From: Coemansia sp. RSA 922 | Lineage: Eukaryota > Kickxellomycota > Kickxellomycetes > Kickxellales > Kickxellaceae | Direction of reading: 5' to 3' | NCBI GenBank assembly: GCA_027577415.1 | Contig: JANBQS010000002.1 | Coordinates: 1-64,000, forward strand | DNA length: 64,000 bases | Part shown: positions 8,785 through 19,100 of the stretch, in pieces | Numbering within the stretch: position 1 is the stretch's first letter | Layout of the letters: every line of letters starts with the position of its first letter | Translations under genes and position numbers: made by a program | Notes under the pieces: model-generated | The model's input: only the letters and a program-made list of their open reading frames with translations | Told to the model about the DNA's origin: nothing | The model's database searches: none

Positions 8785-11700
8785 CTAACGCAGGCTGTCA
8801 GTCGACGCATGCCGCATGGATCTGCTGCTGCTGCTGTGATGCAGGTTGGCTGCCGAGTGGCTCTGGTGGTGGAACCGGAGTGCCGGCGGCTGCGGCAGCT
8901 CAGCCGATCCATAGCGGTCGTCAAAGGACCTGTTGAGGAACGCCGGGCTTGACGGCGTAGCAGGCGACGCCGGCATGAGCAGCGCCGCCCTGGGGTCAGG
9001 CGAGCTGCCACTCGCGCCTCTGCGGCTGGCGCCATTGCTGCCAAACGCGCTAAACACGCGGTCCTTCTGCTTAGTCGCCCACGCGCGCGCCCGGGCCGCC
9101 GTATGCCGCCCGCCGAGCTCGGCCAGGCTGGTCTTTGCCGACTTGACCGACGCGTTGGAGTGCGAGTCGCGCTTATGCACCGTCATTGGCATCGGATACA
9201 TGGGCGCTTGCTGCTGCTGCCGCGTGCTGTCCATCGACGCATTCAAGTGCCCGGGACTGATCGCCGTCAGCTCGTCGCTATCAACGCTGTTATCCTCGTC
9301 CTCAGCCACCCGCGCCTCATGTAGCCACACTCTGCTGGAGCTTCCTGGCGGTGCTGGGATCCTCGTCGGCGGCAATGGCGGCGGACTCACTCGCGACTGC
9401 TCTCTGGTACGCAGTTGCTCGCGCGCATCTACCTCGCCGTAGCGCCCGCCTGCAACCAAGCTAAACTCATTGATGATAGCGAATATGTCTTCGCCAATCG
9501 TCAGCGAGTCGCATTTGTTGTGGTAGCTGCTGCCCACGGCAGGTGACGCCGACCGCATGCCTCCAATGCTCGGGTCCACTGAGCCATTGCTCCGCGGCTG
9601 CTGCTGCTGCTGCTGTTGTCGCTGGAGCAGCGATCCTCCGCTGTACATGCCAAATGTATTGCGAGCTGTTGGAGCATTCACCGCTGTCGAGCTGTAAGTG
9701 CTGCCTAGCGGTGGAAGCCCTGCTTCGGCTTTACGCTCAGCCACTCCAGCTGCCAGCAGACTGGCGCGCGCCTCGGCTGTACGCTGGCGAGCTGCCTCAC
9801 TGGTCTGCGAGCTGACGCGCCGCATGTCGCCCAACGGCCCAAATGCACTGGCCGGACTAATAGGAGTTGTCAGTGCCACTGCAGTCGTTGGCGAATTGAT
9901 AGTAAGTCGTGCAAATGCCTCGCTGACCGCCTCTGACTCGCTGCGTACCATAGGCGGCGCCACGCGAATTGAAGGAACAGACGAGTTCGCAGCAGCAGCG
10001 GCAGCAGCAGAGGCGGCAGCAGCCAAAAGATCGCGTCGAGCATCATCCTCTGCCTTCTTTGTAGTGCGCCGGTGGTCGCGTATACGACCCACACGCCGCC
10101 TCGCCAGCCACGCCCGCGCCAAAGCCTGAACTCTAACAGCCGCCACCACCTCCATATACTGGAGCCTACGCACTGCACACCTGGCCACCCACGCGCGCTC
10201 AATGACTCGCACTGCATGTCGCCTGAGCAGACTAGCCACCAGCCGCTTATCACAGCACGAGCGGAACCACCTCTGCAAAGTGACCACCGCATTGACCACA
10301 CGCGCCCTGCTACGCCTGACAAGCGCACCACGACAGAGCCGCTGGATCGCCACCGCCGAAGAGTCAAACAACGACGAGCGCTTCTTCTCCATGATAGCCC
10401 ACTGCCCCGCCCGGAAAAATACCTTGGTCAGTCCCACCTGGTACTGTCCCCGGTCCGCCAAGCACAGCTCCAGGATCCGCGTGCACAGCTGGTGCTCGGC
10501 GCGAGTCGGCGCACTGTCGTCGTTTGGCTGGCTCTCGGTAAGCCCCAGAGATACTCTGCTTTTTGCTCCGCTGTTGAGAAGCACCGCGTATCGCTCGTTG
10601 AACGTCCGGACCGGTACCCGTGACGGATACCCGGCCTTGCTGATCCGGATAGTCTCGATCACTCCACACGATCGCAGCTGTGCAAGAACCATGGGCGCCT
10701 GCAGCCGCCACGCTGCCTTGGCCTCGTTCGGCTTGATGCACCGGATGTAATGCATCTCGGTCTCCGCCAGCGTCGCCATCAGACCCGACAGGGACCGTCT
10801 GAACACCGCCGCCAGCGTGGGCGCCTGCCGTCTCAGCACACCACCACCAACAACAGCTCTTGTGCCTCCTATCCGCGGGCTCGCTGACACTGATGCAATT
10901 GCCGCCGCCGCTGCTGCTGCTGCCGATGCCAAGTCGCCAAGGAACCCAAACGAGCTAGAGCACAAGAGCTCCAAAATCTCATCGGGCACCGTGTCCTTGT
11001 TCTTCTCCAGAAAGCCGTCGCCCTCGTATGTCACGTCGTGCGCATAGTGCCGAATGGTGAAGGCCGTGTTTGAGAACCGTGGCTTGCGAAAGTAGCTCAC
11101 ATCAGCCGTAGAAGAAGAAGAAGTAGTCGCTGTTGTTGTTGTTGCACTCGGGGCTCGCTTGCTGCCAGCACTAGTAATGGTATTACTAGTGTCAACAAAC
11201 TGCCGATATAGCTTCTCCGTAAATGTGCGGTCCGACCCTTGCTCCAGTCGGCTCTCCTCGTCAAGCAACGACAGAATACCAATCGGCTTTCCCTCAATAA
11301 GATCGATACACGGCTGGTTGTCCTGGAACCCAATGAATGTCCAGTTCTCGAGCTTCTCGCGCCGGTACTCCTCTTGTTCCAACTTGAAGACATGGTGGTT
11401 AAAGTTCTGCTGCAGCTTTTCGTTTGCGTAGTTGATACAGAACTGCTCAAACGAGTTTTGGTCAAAGTGCTCGAACCCGTAGATATCCAAAACCCCCACA
11501 AAGTGCGTAGCTTGTTCATCCACCGACGTAGGAAGCAGCGACGCGTTGATAGGCCCTAGGATCCAATCAAACAGCCGCGAGTATATGAATTTGCCTATAG
11601 AGTCGCGGATAACCAGCGCCTGTGCCTTGTTGACTTTGGCCAAAATGTGGTCATGCCGGGTGACGATCTGCCGCTTCGTCAGCCACTGCCTCAGCCGGTG

Positions 11701-13188
11701 CTCCTCGACGCCCAGCAACGCTGCCGCTATGCCAAACTCGGCCTCTGCACTGCTGTCCACATACGAGCCCGTCGACTCTGTGCCTGAAAACGTGACGTTG
11801 CCCAGGTGCAAGATACCCGCCAGCGTGCGCCAGATCGCCGCACGCTGCTCGTCTCCAATTCCGACCATCCCCAGCGACGCATCCGTCACTGCAAAGTCCT
11901 CGGCATCGTTGACCCCCGCAATAGTCCCGCATCCGTCGCCGCCCTGCCTCGTATAGTGGAACGCCTGCCATGAGCCATACTCGCCATCGAGCCTTAGCTC
12001 CGCCCGCAGCTCATCGGGTGCTCCCGCCAGCAGCTGGTAGAAAATATGGTAGTTACGCTCCGTCGGCGGCTGGTACGCCACGCGCGACCGCTCCAAGAGG
12101 AACGTGCGGATCCTTCCGCCCACGATCTTCTGGTGCATCCGCTGCTGCTCAAACTTGATGTCCAAGAACTTGCCAAACCTCGACGAATTGTCGTTACGAG
12201 TAGTCTTGGCATTGCCAAACGACTCAAACACCGGGTTAGTCGCCAGGATCTGGCTCTCCACCGTCGACATTTGCTTGTCGTTGGCGTCTGCATGGTGCGC
12301 CTGCGCAAAGTACCGCATAATGTATTTTGCGCTAGTCGTCTTGCCCGACCCAGACTCGCCATACACGATAATCGTCTGGTTGCGCTGGTCCGTGACCATG
12401 CCCTTATACGCATTCTCGGCAATAGCAAACAAGTGCGGCACCTCGTGTCCGGGCTCCTTCCGCGCGTATCTCGCCATGTACTCGGGCGAGTACAGAGGCA
12501 CTGGGTCGAACGGATTCATTGCCACCAGGACGACTCCCGAGTACGTGTATATCATGCGCTGCTCGTATCTCCGCTTGAGGTTATACAGCACCGCAGGCTC
12601 GTGCAAGTAGCTCAGCGTTGTCAAGTCCGGAGTACAATCCAGGATAGGCGGGTTGCACAGCGGCGGCAAGAGGTCGGCATCAGCCCCAGGCTCAGCCAGC
12701 TCAGCAAAGGCGATATCAATAACATAGTTGTCATCCACGCGCACCATGGAGCTGATCCGCCCGCCAGTAAGCCGCGAGCCCCTAGCCACAATACGCTTGA
12801 GCTCGTCAGACGTAGTGGCCGCACGAACCGACATTTTGCGCCGACCACCATTGCTTGTGCGTGGCTGTGGCGATTCGCCACCCGTAGTCGTGGCGGCAGA
12901 TTGTGTCGAGTCGGAGCTGGAAGTAGCAGCCAGTTGCCGTGCCGGTGGCGCTGGTGGCGATGCAGTCTGCGCTATAAACTGTGCTGTCGACGAGCCCACA
13001 GAATCGTCGCGAACAAACACCAGCCGACCAACTCCCACCTCTTTATCGTCGGTTCTCTGCACAAGCGTGCCCTTGACCCATGCCTCGTCGGCGTCCTCGA
13101 ACCAAGCCCGAGCTCCCTTGGTGTATGGCTCCAGGATCTTTAGCGCCCGCGCTATTATGTCCGAGTCGGCAACCACAGCAAGTGGCAT
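8785..13188 (-). CDS. Class V-like unconventional myosin heavy chain without a DIL tail
   Basis: An actin-based motor, single exon, 1467 aa from MPLAVVAD at 13188. An in-frame Met at 13422 lies before a Phe-rich stretch encoded by a poly-A/T leader and is unlikely to be the start. An N-terminal SH3-like segment (ARAWFEDADEAWVKG, 26-40) is followed by the motor: P-loop GESGSGKT about 277-284, switch I NDNSSRFGKF about 332-341, switch II DIYGFE about 568-573, and MHYIRCIKPN about 812-821. About four IQ motifs lie at 945-1035 for calmodulin-type light chains. The rest, about 430 residues, is low-complexity (Ala, Ser, Gln8 near 9600) with no coiled coil and no DIL/globular cargo domain, unlike typical Myo2/Myo4. 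The stop is 32 bp from the VPS15 stop, so no further tail exon fits downstream. The motor head most resembles class V, but the class is not certain. Confidence 0.9.
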   Translation of the reverse strand: MPLAVVADSDIIARALKILEPYTKGARAWFEDADEAWVKGTLVQRTDDKEVGVGRLVFVRDDSVGSSTAQFIAQTASPPAPPARQLAATSSSDSTQSAATTTGGESPQPRTSNGGRRKMSVRAATTSDELKRIVARGSRLTGGRISSMVRVDDNYVIDIAFAELAEPGADADLLPPLCNPPILDCTPDLTTLSYLHEPAVLYNLKRRYEQRMIYTYSGVVLVAMNPFDPVPLYSPEYMARYARKEPGHEVPHLFAIAENAYKGMVTDQRNQTIIVYGESGSGKTTSAKYIMRYFAQAHHADANDKQMSTVESQILATNPVFESFGNAKTTRNDNSSRFGKFLDIKFEQQRMHQKIVGGRIRTFLLERSRVAYQPPTERNYHIFYQLLAGAPDELRAELRLDGEYGSWQAFHYTRQGGDGCGTIAGVNDAEDFAVTDASLGMVGIGDEQRAAIWRTLAGILHLGNVTFSGTESTGSYVDSSAEAEFGIAAALLGVEEHRLRQWLTKRQIVTRHDHILAKVNKAQALVIRDSIGKFIYSRLFDWILGPINASLLPTSVDEQATHFVGVLDIYGFEHFDQNSFEQFCINYANEKLQQNFNHHVFKLEQEEYRREKLENWTFIGFQDNQPCIDLIEGKPIGILSLLDEESRLEQGSDRTFTEKLYRQFVDTSNTITSAGSKRAPSATTTTATTSSSSTADVSYFRKPRFSNTAFTIRHYAHDVTYEGDGFLEKNKDTVPDEILELLCSSSFGFLGDLASAAAAAAAAIASVSASPRIGGTRAVVGGGVLRRQAPTLAAVFRRSLSGLMATLAETEMHYIRCIKPNEAKAAWRLQAPMVLAQLRSCGVIETIRISKAGYPSRVPVRTFNERYAVLLNSGAKSRVSLGLTESQPNDDSAPTRAEHQLCTRILELCLADRGQYQVGLTKVFFRAGQWAIMEKKRSSLFDSSAVAIQRLCRGALVRRSRARVVNAVVTLQRWFRSCCDKRLVASLLRRHAVRVIERAWVARCAVRRLQYMEVVAAVRVQALARAWLARRRVGRIRDHRRTTKKAEDDARRDLLAAAASAAAAAAANSSVPSIRVAPPMVRSESEAVSEAFARLTINSPTTAVALTTPISPASAFGPLGDMRRVSSQTSEAARQRTAEARASLLAAGVAERKAEAGLPPLGSTYSSTAVNAPTARNTFGMYSGGSLLQRQQQQQQQPRSNGSVDPSIGGMRSASPAVGSSYHNKCDSLTIGEDIFAIINEFSLVAGGRYGEVDAREQLRTREQSRVSPPPLPPTRIPAPPGSSSRVWLHEARVAEDEDNSVDSDELTAISPGHLNASMDSTRQQQQAPMYPMPMTVHKRDSHSNASVKSAKTSLAELGGRHTAARARAWATKQKDRVFSAFGSNGASRRGASGSSPDPRAALLMPASPATPSSPAFLNRSFDDRYGSAELPQPPALRFHHQSHSAANLHHSSSSRSMRHASTDSLR

Positions 13189-13861
13189 ACTTTTATATTC
13201 TCTTGCGCTATTTGGGCGTCTATAGCAGTGTGTAGTACGAAAAAAAAAAAAAAAAAAGTGTAAAGAAAGAAAGAAAGGAATGTGTGAGAATTGCAATGAA
13301 AAAAGAAGAAAAAAATACTGGATAGTCTGAAAGAGAAAAGAATAGAGCTGATGCGCCAAATGAATGTCGAGGAACACAGCCGCCGTCATCAAATCAAGCA
13401 ACGAAACAGACATCATCCCCAATGATCAAGTTCGCCCTCTGTGGAGGATATTTGTGTTTCTCAAACGTCACACGCAGTAAAATGGCAGGAACCACACTGG
13501 GTCCTCACATATTCTGTCTAGAAAGGAATACAACAAAGAAAACGTCAACATGAGTGCTTTGTAGCCACAATTGTGTTTTATTTGCGTTTGCGCCGATCGT
13601 CCATCTTCCATTCTGTCATAAGACCTGGGTTCTTGTCGCCCCCCCCCATCTGTAGCTATAGAGCTATGTTTTTTATGAATCGCACGCAGGACCGCGGGAT
13701 ATCCCGCCGTTAATCAACAAACCATTTAAAGTCAAAACAGAGAGAGAGAGAGAGAGAAAGATACGATAGCAAAAGGAAAAATATTATGATAGCTAGAGAG
13801 AGAGAAAAAAATTGTCGTCTTGCTTCTGTGGCGTGCGGTGGTAAGAGAGGGGAAAGCGCAC
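13189..13861. other. Spacer: myosin upstream region and 3' flank of the Ras gene
   Basis: It contains an 18-base A run (13240-13257), purine-rich tracts, (GA)n microsatellite runs near 13740-13757 and 13794-13806, and a perfect 14-bp palindrome GCGGGATATCCCGC at 13694-13707. No gene is seen. Confidence 0.6.
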
Positions 13862-15406
13862 TTAGAGAATCAAGCACCTGGGTCTCTTCTTGTCGCCGCG
13901 TATGATGCTGTTACCGTTGTTTCCATTGCGAGGACCCGTCCGCCTGTCACGCAGTTGCCGGATCATACGCACAGTGGTGTAAAAGGCCTTTTCGACGTTG
14001 ATGCAGGTCTTGGCCGACGACTCGACAAAGTCACAGCCCAGTCTGCGTGCCATAGCCTGGCCTTCCTGGAAGGATACCTCGCGCTCTTGCGCCTTGTCGC
14101 ACTTATTGCCCACCAGCATCATCGGCACGTTGTCCTGGTCCTTGACGCGGATAATCTGGTCTCGGAACCGCTCCACTCGCTCGAACGTAGACCGCGATGT
14201 GATCGAGTACACCAGGAGAAAGCCCTCACCGTCCCTACGACGACGACAACAACAAGCACCAAAAAAAGCAAGAGTTAGTAGCCAGGCCATTCAAGAGATC
14301 CCTGTTGTACAAAGGCTACTTGTCGACATGCATGCGTGCGCGTGCGTATGTGCATGTGTTTACTTTGCAGGCTCGGACCGATGGGAAGTTTGTTGTAATA
14401 ATCATCCGGGATGGACAAAACAAATTGGGCGCGAGCGCTGGGGCTGGTTTCTGCCGCTGCACAAGGAGGCTGCTGAAACCACAACAAAACAAACGCGACG
14501 GCCATCGTTCCTTTCTTTGAGAGAAAAAAGGGATGTGGCGAAGGATTTGCACTGCCCATGGGCAGCCATTCTTTCATTTTGCTGCCGCAAAAAGGCTCAG
14601 TCGAGCATACTGTACCTAATCCACTGGTCACGGAGCGCAGTGTACTCCTCCTGCCCAGCTGTATCCAGAACCTCCAGCACGCAGGGCTGGTCGTCAATGA
14701 CCACCTGCTTGCGGTAAGAGTCTTCGATCGTTGGGTCATACGTCTCAACAAAGTGGTTCAAGCACAGTTGGATTGTAAGCGCCGTCTACTTTGCAAGAAA
14801 GAGAGAGAGAAGGTGAACAAATGGCAAAGTGGTACACGTGCGTTAGATGCAGATGGTACAGTAGCAGAGATACCCTAGGAAAAAAAGGGTGCACTATACA
14901 TTAGAAATGTGATGTCAGAGTTGGGGAAGGCCTCTTGCCCTTTCGCTACAACTAGCTGGAGAGGTGCCAGGGGCTCTACTTGGGGGAGGAGGAGGAAGGG
15001 CAGTTACAATAGGGCACACCGCCGGCCGGTACAAATGTAGCCGAGTCAGGCAGCGCAGTAGCAGCGAATGCCCACGCCATGGGAAGGAGGGCGGCAACGA
15101 AGACGTAGTAGTTGGCAGCCATGGCTCTATAACGCCTCGGTTTATATCCCGCTACACAAGAGACTGGTTCAATGCTGCGAGCATAGCGATGATGTCTCCG
15201 TCTTGCTCATAGGCATGAAGGATGGTGACACCTCTAAGCGACACCTGCAGCAGCATGGAGACAAGAATGGAGGTGCGTTGTCTCTATTGAGCCAAGGAAA
15301 GAAAAGCCTGGGCTCCACCAGAAAATGCAAAAGCAAGTACGAAAAAAACATGACTTACCTTTCCGACACCACCATCACCGAGCACGACCAATTTGTACAG
15401 AATCAT
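13862..15406 (-). CDS. Ras-family small GTPase (ras-2/RasB-like)
   Basis: A membrane-bound GTP switch for growth, polarity or mating signalling. Three exons by eye: 15406-15359, 14785-14616, 14234-13862, giving 196 aa. The donors are GTAAGT and GTACAG and all joins keep frame. Exon 1 encodes [16 protein letters not shown] with the P-loop. Exon 2 has the effector loop YDPTIEDSY and switch [10 protein letters not shown]. Exon 3 has NKCD and the ESSAK box. The C-terminus is basic and ends CLIL, a CaaX box with terminal Leu that predicts geranylgeranylation. The wording [14 protein letters not shown] matches the filamentous-fungal ras-2 group better than RAS1 or RHO. Intron 1 is long (573 bp). 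The next gene upstream on the same strand is a MAPKKK with a Ras-association domain. Confidence 0.92.
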
Positions 15407-16169
15407 AGTGCGATTTCGAATAGTCGGGCGATACAGCGATAGAGATAAAGGGAAAAGAAAGGAGGAGAAAGAAAGAAAATGTAAATAAATAAAAAAAGAT
15501 TTAAACTACAAAGAAATTAGTTAGCTGAGAAGAAGAGCAAAAGTGCCCAAAAGGGAAAGCGAAAAATATGAGCCCCTCGCGCTAGCAACGGAACGAAGTT
15601 TAGAGAAAAAAAAAAAGAGGGGGATAGCTGCTTTCCACCCGTCTTTGCCCAAGCACCCGGGAGAGCCCATGCTTTCTGGCCATGTTCTGTGACAGTGCTC
15701 TGTCCCCCCCGCGCGATCGCTGTGGCAGTCTCAATATCCTATTAGAAGGGATAAGTATCTTCATACCCCCTATGCACGCCAATGACTCCTCCCCGCTGCC
15801 GCTACCAGAGCCAGCCTGTGGTTCCTGGACCCAGTCACCCCCTCCGGTTCAGCGATCAGGCAACAGAGGAGGCTCGTCCAGTCACCTGCTCCACCCCCCA
15901 CGCTCATCGGCCCGCTCTCCCCCCGGTTTCTGCTTCACTTTAATTTTTGTGCTTTTCGCTCAAAAAAAAATAAAAGAAGCACGAGTTGAATTGCGTGAGC
16001 AGCTCTCCCCCACACGCGCATTCCCAGAAACACCCAACATGCGCAATGAGCATGCATCCCCTTTTGCATCCTACCACAGACAATGCGGCTAATCCTGATC
16101 TGGAACTTTGCCAACAAACAGATAAGCGCTTCAAAGTAAAAGAAATAAATAAATTTATAGTCAAAGAAG
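15407..16169. other. Spacer between the Ras gene and the MAPKKK gene
   Basis: It contains purine-rich leader-like DNA just upstream of the Ras ATG (15440-15510) and C/T-rich stretches around 15700-15950. No frame here has protein-like composition. It presumably holds the Ras promoter and the MAPKKK 3' end. Confidence 0.45.
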
Positions 16170-19100
16170 CTATGGCGTAGGCGGCATCGCCGGGTCACAC
16201 ACAAAGGCGTGCGGCAGGAGATCCTTTGCTGTCGGGCGCATGTCCAGGTCCACCTGAAGCGCCCGCTCCAAAAAGTCTTGGCCCACTGCCGAAATATCGT
16301 CAGGGATCTTTGGTCGCCCACGCTGCCCAATCGAGTACAGCGCCTGCATCTGATCTAGATCCGGGAACGGATGAGTACCCGTCATCATTTCGATAACCAG
16401 ACAACCCAGGCTCCACACGTCGCCCTTGACTGTGTATTTAGTGTCCTTGACTACTTCGGGCGCCATCCAAAACACCGACCCTTGCAGCGACGCACGCCGG
16501 TCCATCTTGCTGGCCGCCACCACCTCGTCCACGCGCTTCGAGATGCCAAAGTCGGATATCTTGACACTACCGTCCTGGTCAATCAGCACGTTGCCGCCCT
16601 TGATGTCGCGGTGGATGATACCCTGCTCGTGCAGGTACACTAGGCCCTCGATGATCTGAGCCGTGTAGGTGCGCACCAGCGTCTCGGGAAACATCCCAAA
16701 GCTCGCCAATGCGCTGGATACTGAGCCGCCCGACACGTACTCGAGGAAGATGTAAATGTTGCGCTCGTCCATGTCGGTCCCCAGGTACTTTACCACGTTC
16801 CGGTGGTCCAAGCCCTTGAGCAAGTCCAGCTCGTGCCGCAAGGCGTCCGCCATTCGCTGGTTACGCTTCATCGACACTGAGCCCGGCTTTGGCAACTCCA
16901 CTTCCTTCACCGCCATGATTGCTCCCGTGCGCGTGTTCATTCCAAAGTACACACTGCCAAACGATCCGCTCGCAATCGGCGCGCCCTTGATCCAAGTCTT
17001 CTTCTTGCTCTTTGACCGCGATGCCGCGCTGCCCGACCGTCCCACGCTCTGCCGCTTGTCGGCTGGCTTTACTTTGTCTGGCAATGCCTCGGTAGACGCA
17101 CCGAATGTGCCACCAGGACCACCATCCACGCCTTCTTCTACAGGACCTCCCTCATCTGACGTCTGCTCGGGCAGTGCAACTGGGTCGGTGGATGCCATGC
17201 CATCGACCTTGACGCTCTCGTCGTCGATATCCGCCAGGTCCTCGTCTCTATCAATGTCGCTGTCGTCTAGGCTCTTGCAGAAGCTACCACCATCGTCATC
17301 GCTGTGTACAGAGTCCGAGTCTTGCGACGAGTCTGATGTTGACAGATCAGACAACGACCCACTGCTATCACCAGAATCGTCGCCCTCGTCGTCAGAAAAC
17401 TCCAAGCTCCCACACGACTCGTTGCGCAATGGGATAGTGCTGCTGACGCCAAACATCTTGCTCATCCGCTTGTTTGCGCGACTAGTAACTGTAGGAGTAG
17501 CTTCTGAATGAGCGTCCTCGATGACTACTGGTGGTGGTGGCGGTAGCGGTGATGTGGGCGGCCTGGAGAGAGCATCTTCCTCCTCTGCCTCCTCATCCCC
17601 TTCCTCAATAATACCATTGTTGCCGACAGGCTTTAGACTGCTGCGCTTGTCATCGCTAGTTACGCCAGGAGATGCCTGCGACTCCTCGATGGGCTCCAAG
17701 TTGGACGAAAATTCAGACCACCGCTTCTCGCCGCCCAACGCCAGAGCCTGCAATCTGGCCTGCATGATACGCGACCCTGCGCTGCTACTACTACTGGTAC
17801 TGCTGCTACGCCGATGCGCCCTTGACTGGCGACGCGACGACCGCTTTGACGCCGTGGCAGATGCAGTGTCTAGACCATCCACGCTCATCCCGTCTTGAGA
17901 CTCGTTTTGGCGCCGACGCATAATGGAGTGCCGTGCCCGCGCCTCATTGCCGGGAAAGTACTTTTCGACGTTAAGCGAGACCAACTCGGACGGCGGACGC
18001 TCGCCCAGGAGCTTGGTAAGCTTCTCTGTAGTTGACTCCCACTTGGACATGGACCTGTTCAAGTGCTGGTGCTGGTGCTGTTGGAGTGCAGACGGGGAGA
18101 GCGTGGATGCCAAGGTGGCTGGAATGATGTTGCCCAGCCTCTCAATCGCTCGCTGCAAGTGCTCAGAGCGCTTGCTTCCCATCGGCGGCCGAGATAGCTG
18201 GTGCCGTTTGCGCAAAAAGAACTTTTCTTGTGGCGCTGAATCCGAGCTCGAAAACATCTTCACCAGCTCCTCATTGCTTAGACACCTGGCACCGCCGCCT
18301 TCGCTAGTCATGCTAAAGAGTGAATACTGATCGCCATCGATATCGTTGTCGAGGTCAAACTCTCTACGCACGCGGTCCAGAATAGTCTGAGCCGAGCTTG
18401 TATTGGTGATCGCCACTTGCCGTACCTGATTCTCGGGTCCCGTGATCGTAACATGCCACGTCTTGACGCTTAGAGAGTCGGCCAGGTTGGAGACGCTTAT
18501 GTCTGTACCAAAGAACTCTTGGAACTGCAGGCCTAGCCGCTCGATTTCTTCTGTTGGTCCCAGCCTGTTGCTGGTCGACCGGTTGGACTCGATGGCGTCT
18601 CGCAGCAATTGCAGGGGAGCTACCGTGGGCGAAGACGCCGGCGATTTGCGCTGCTGACTACTGCTGGTTAACATACGCAGACGCGGCAATGGCGCAGACA
18701 TGGGCTCCACTGCGTGGAAATCAGACGGCATTGGCGAGCCGCCACGCCTGAGCGACTGCCCAGCAAGCTGCGAGGATGTTGCCGCCGCAGTCTCCTTTGC
18801 CGTCGAATACCCGGACAGCATTGCTGCTGCCGGCTTCAGTGGATGAGGCAAGGGTCCGACAGATACTAGGTGGGCTGGCTGGGGAGAGCCGTTGTCGCTG
18901 CTCAGCTTGGGCTTGCGCAGAGCGACGCTACTGGCTCCGCCCTGAGCAGGCACATGATGATAGGGTAGTTGTGGACGATGGTATTGGTTCTTGATCTTTT
19001 GGCCCTGAACGGTGGCGAACGGACGCATGTCAGTGTTGGCTCTTTGCAAGTTGGAGCCGCCATTGATGCCAATCGCTGTCGAGGATAGGCTGACACGTGG

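Noticed and set aside
13189..13422. Upstream in-frame Met extension of the myosin
   Set aside because: The extension is Phe/Leu-rich from poly-T and poly-A leader DNA; family N-termini begin near the SH3-like segment, so the start at 13188 is preferred.
14964..15212. Plus-strand open frames in the first Ras intron
   Set aside because: Low-complexity Gly/Arg text without motifs; the region is fully explained as an intron of the minus-strand Ras gene.
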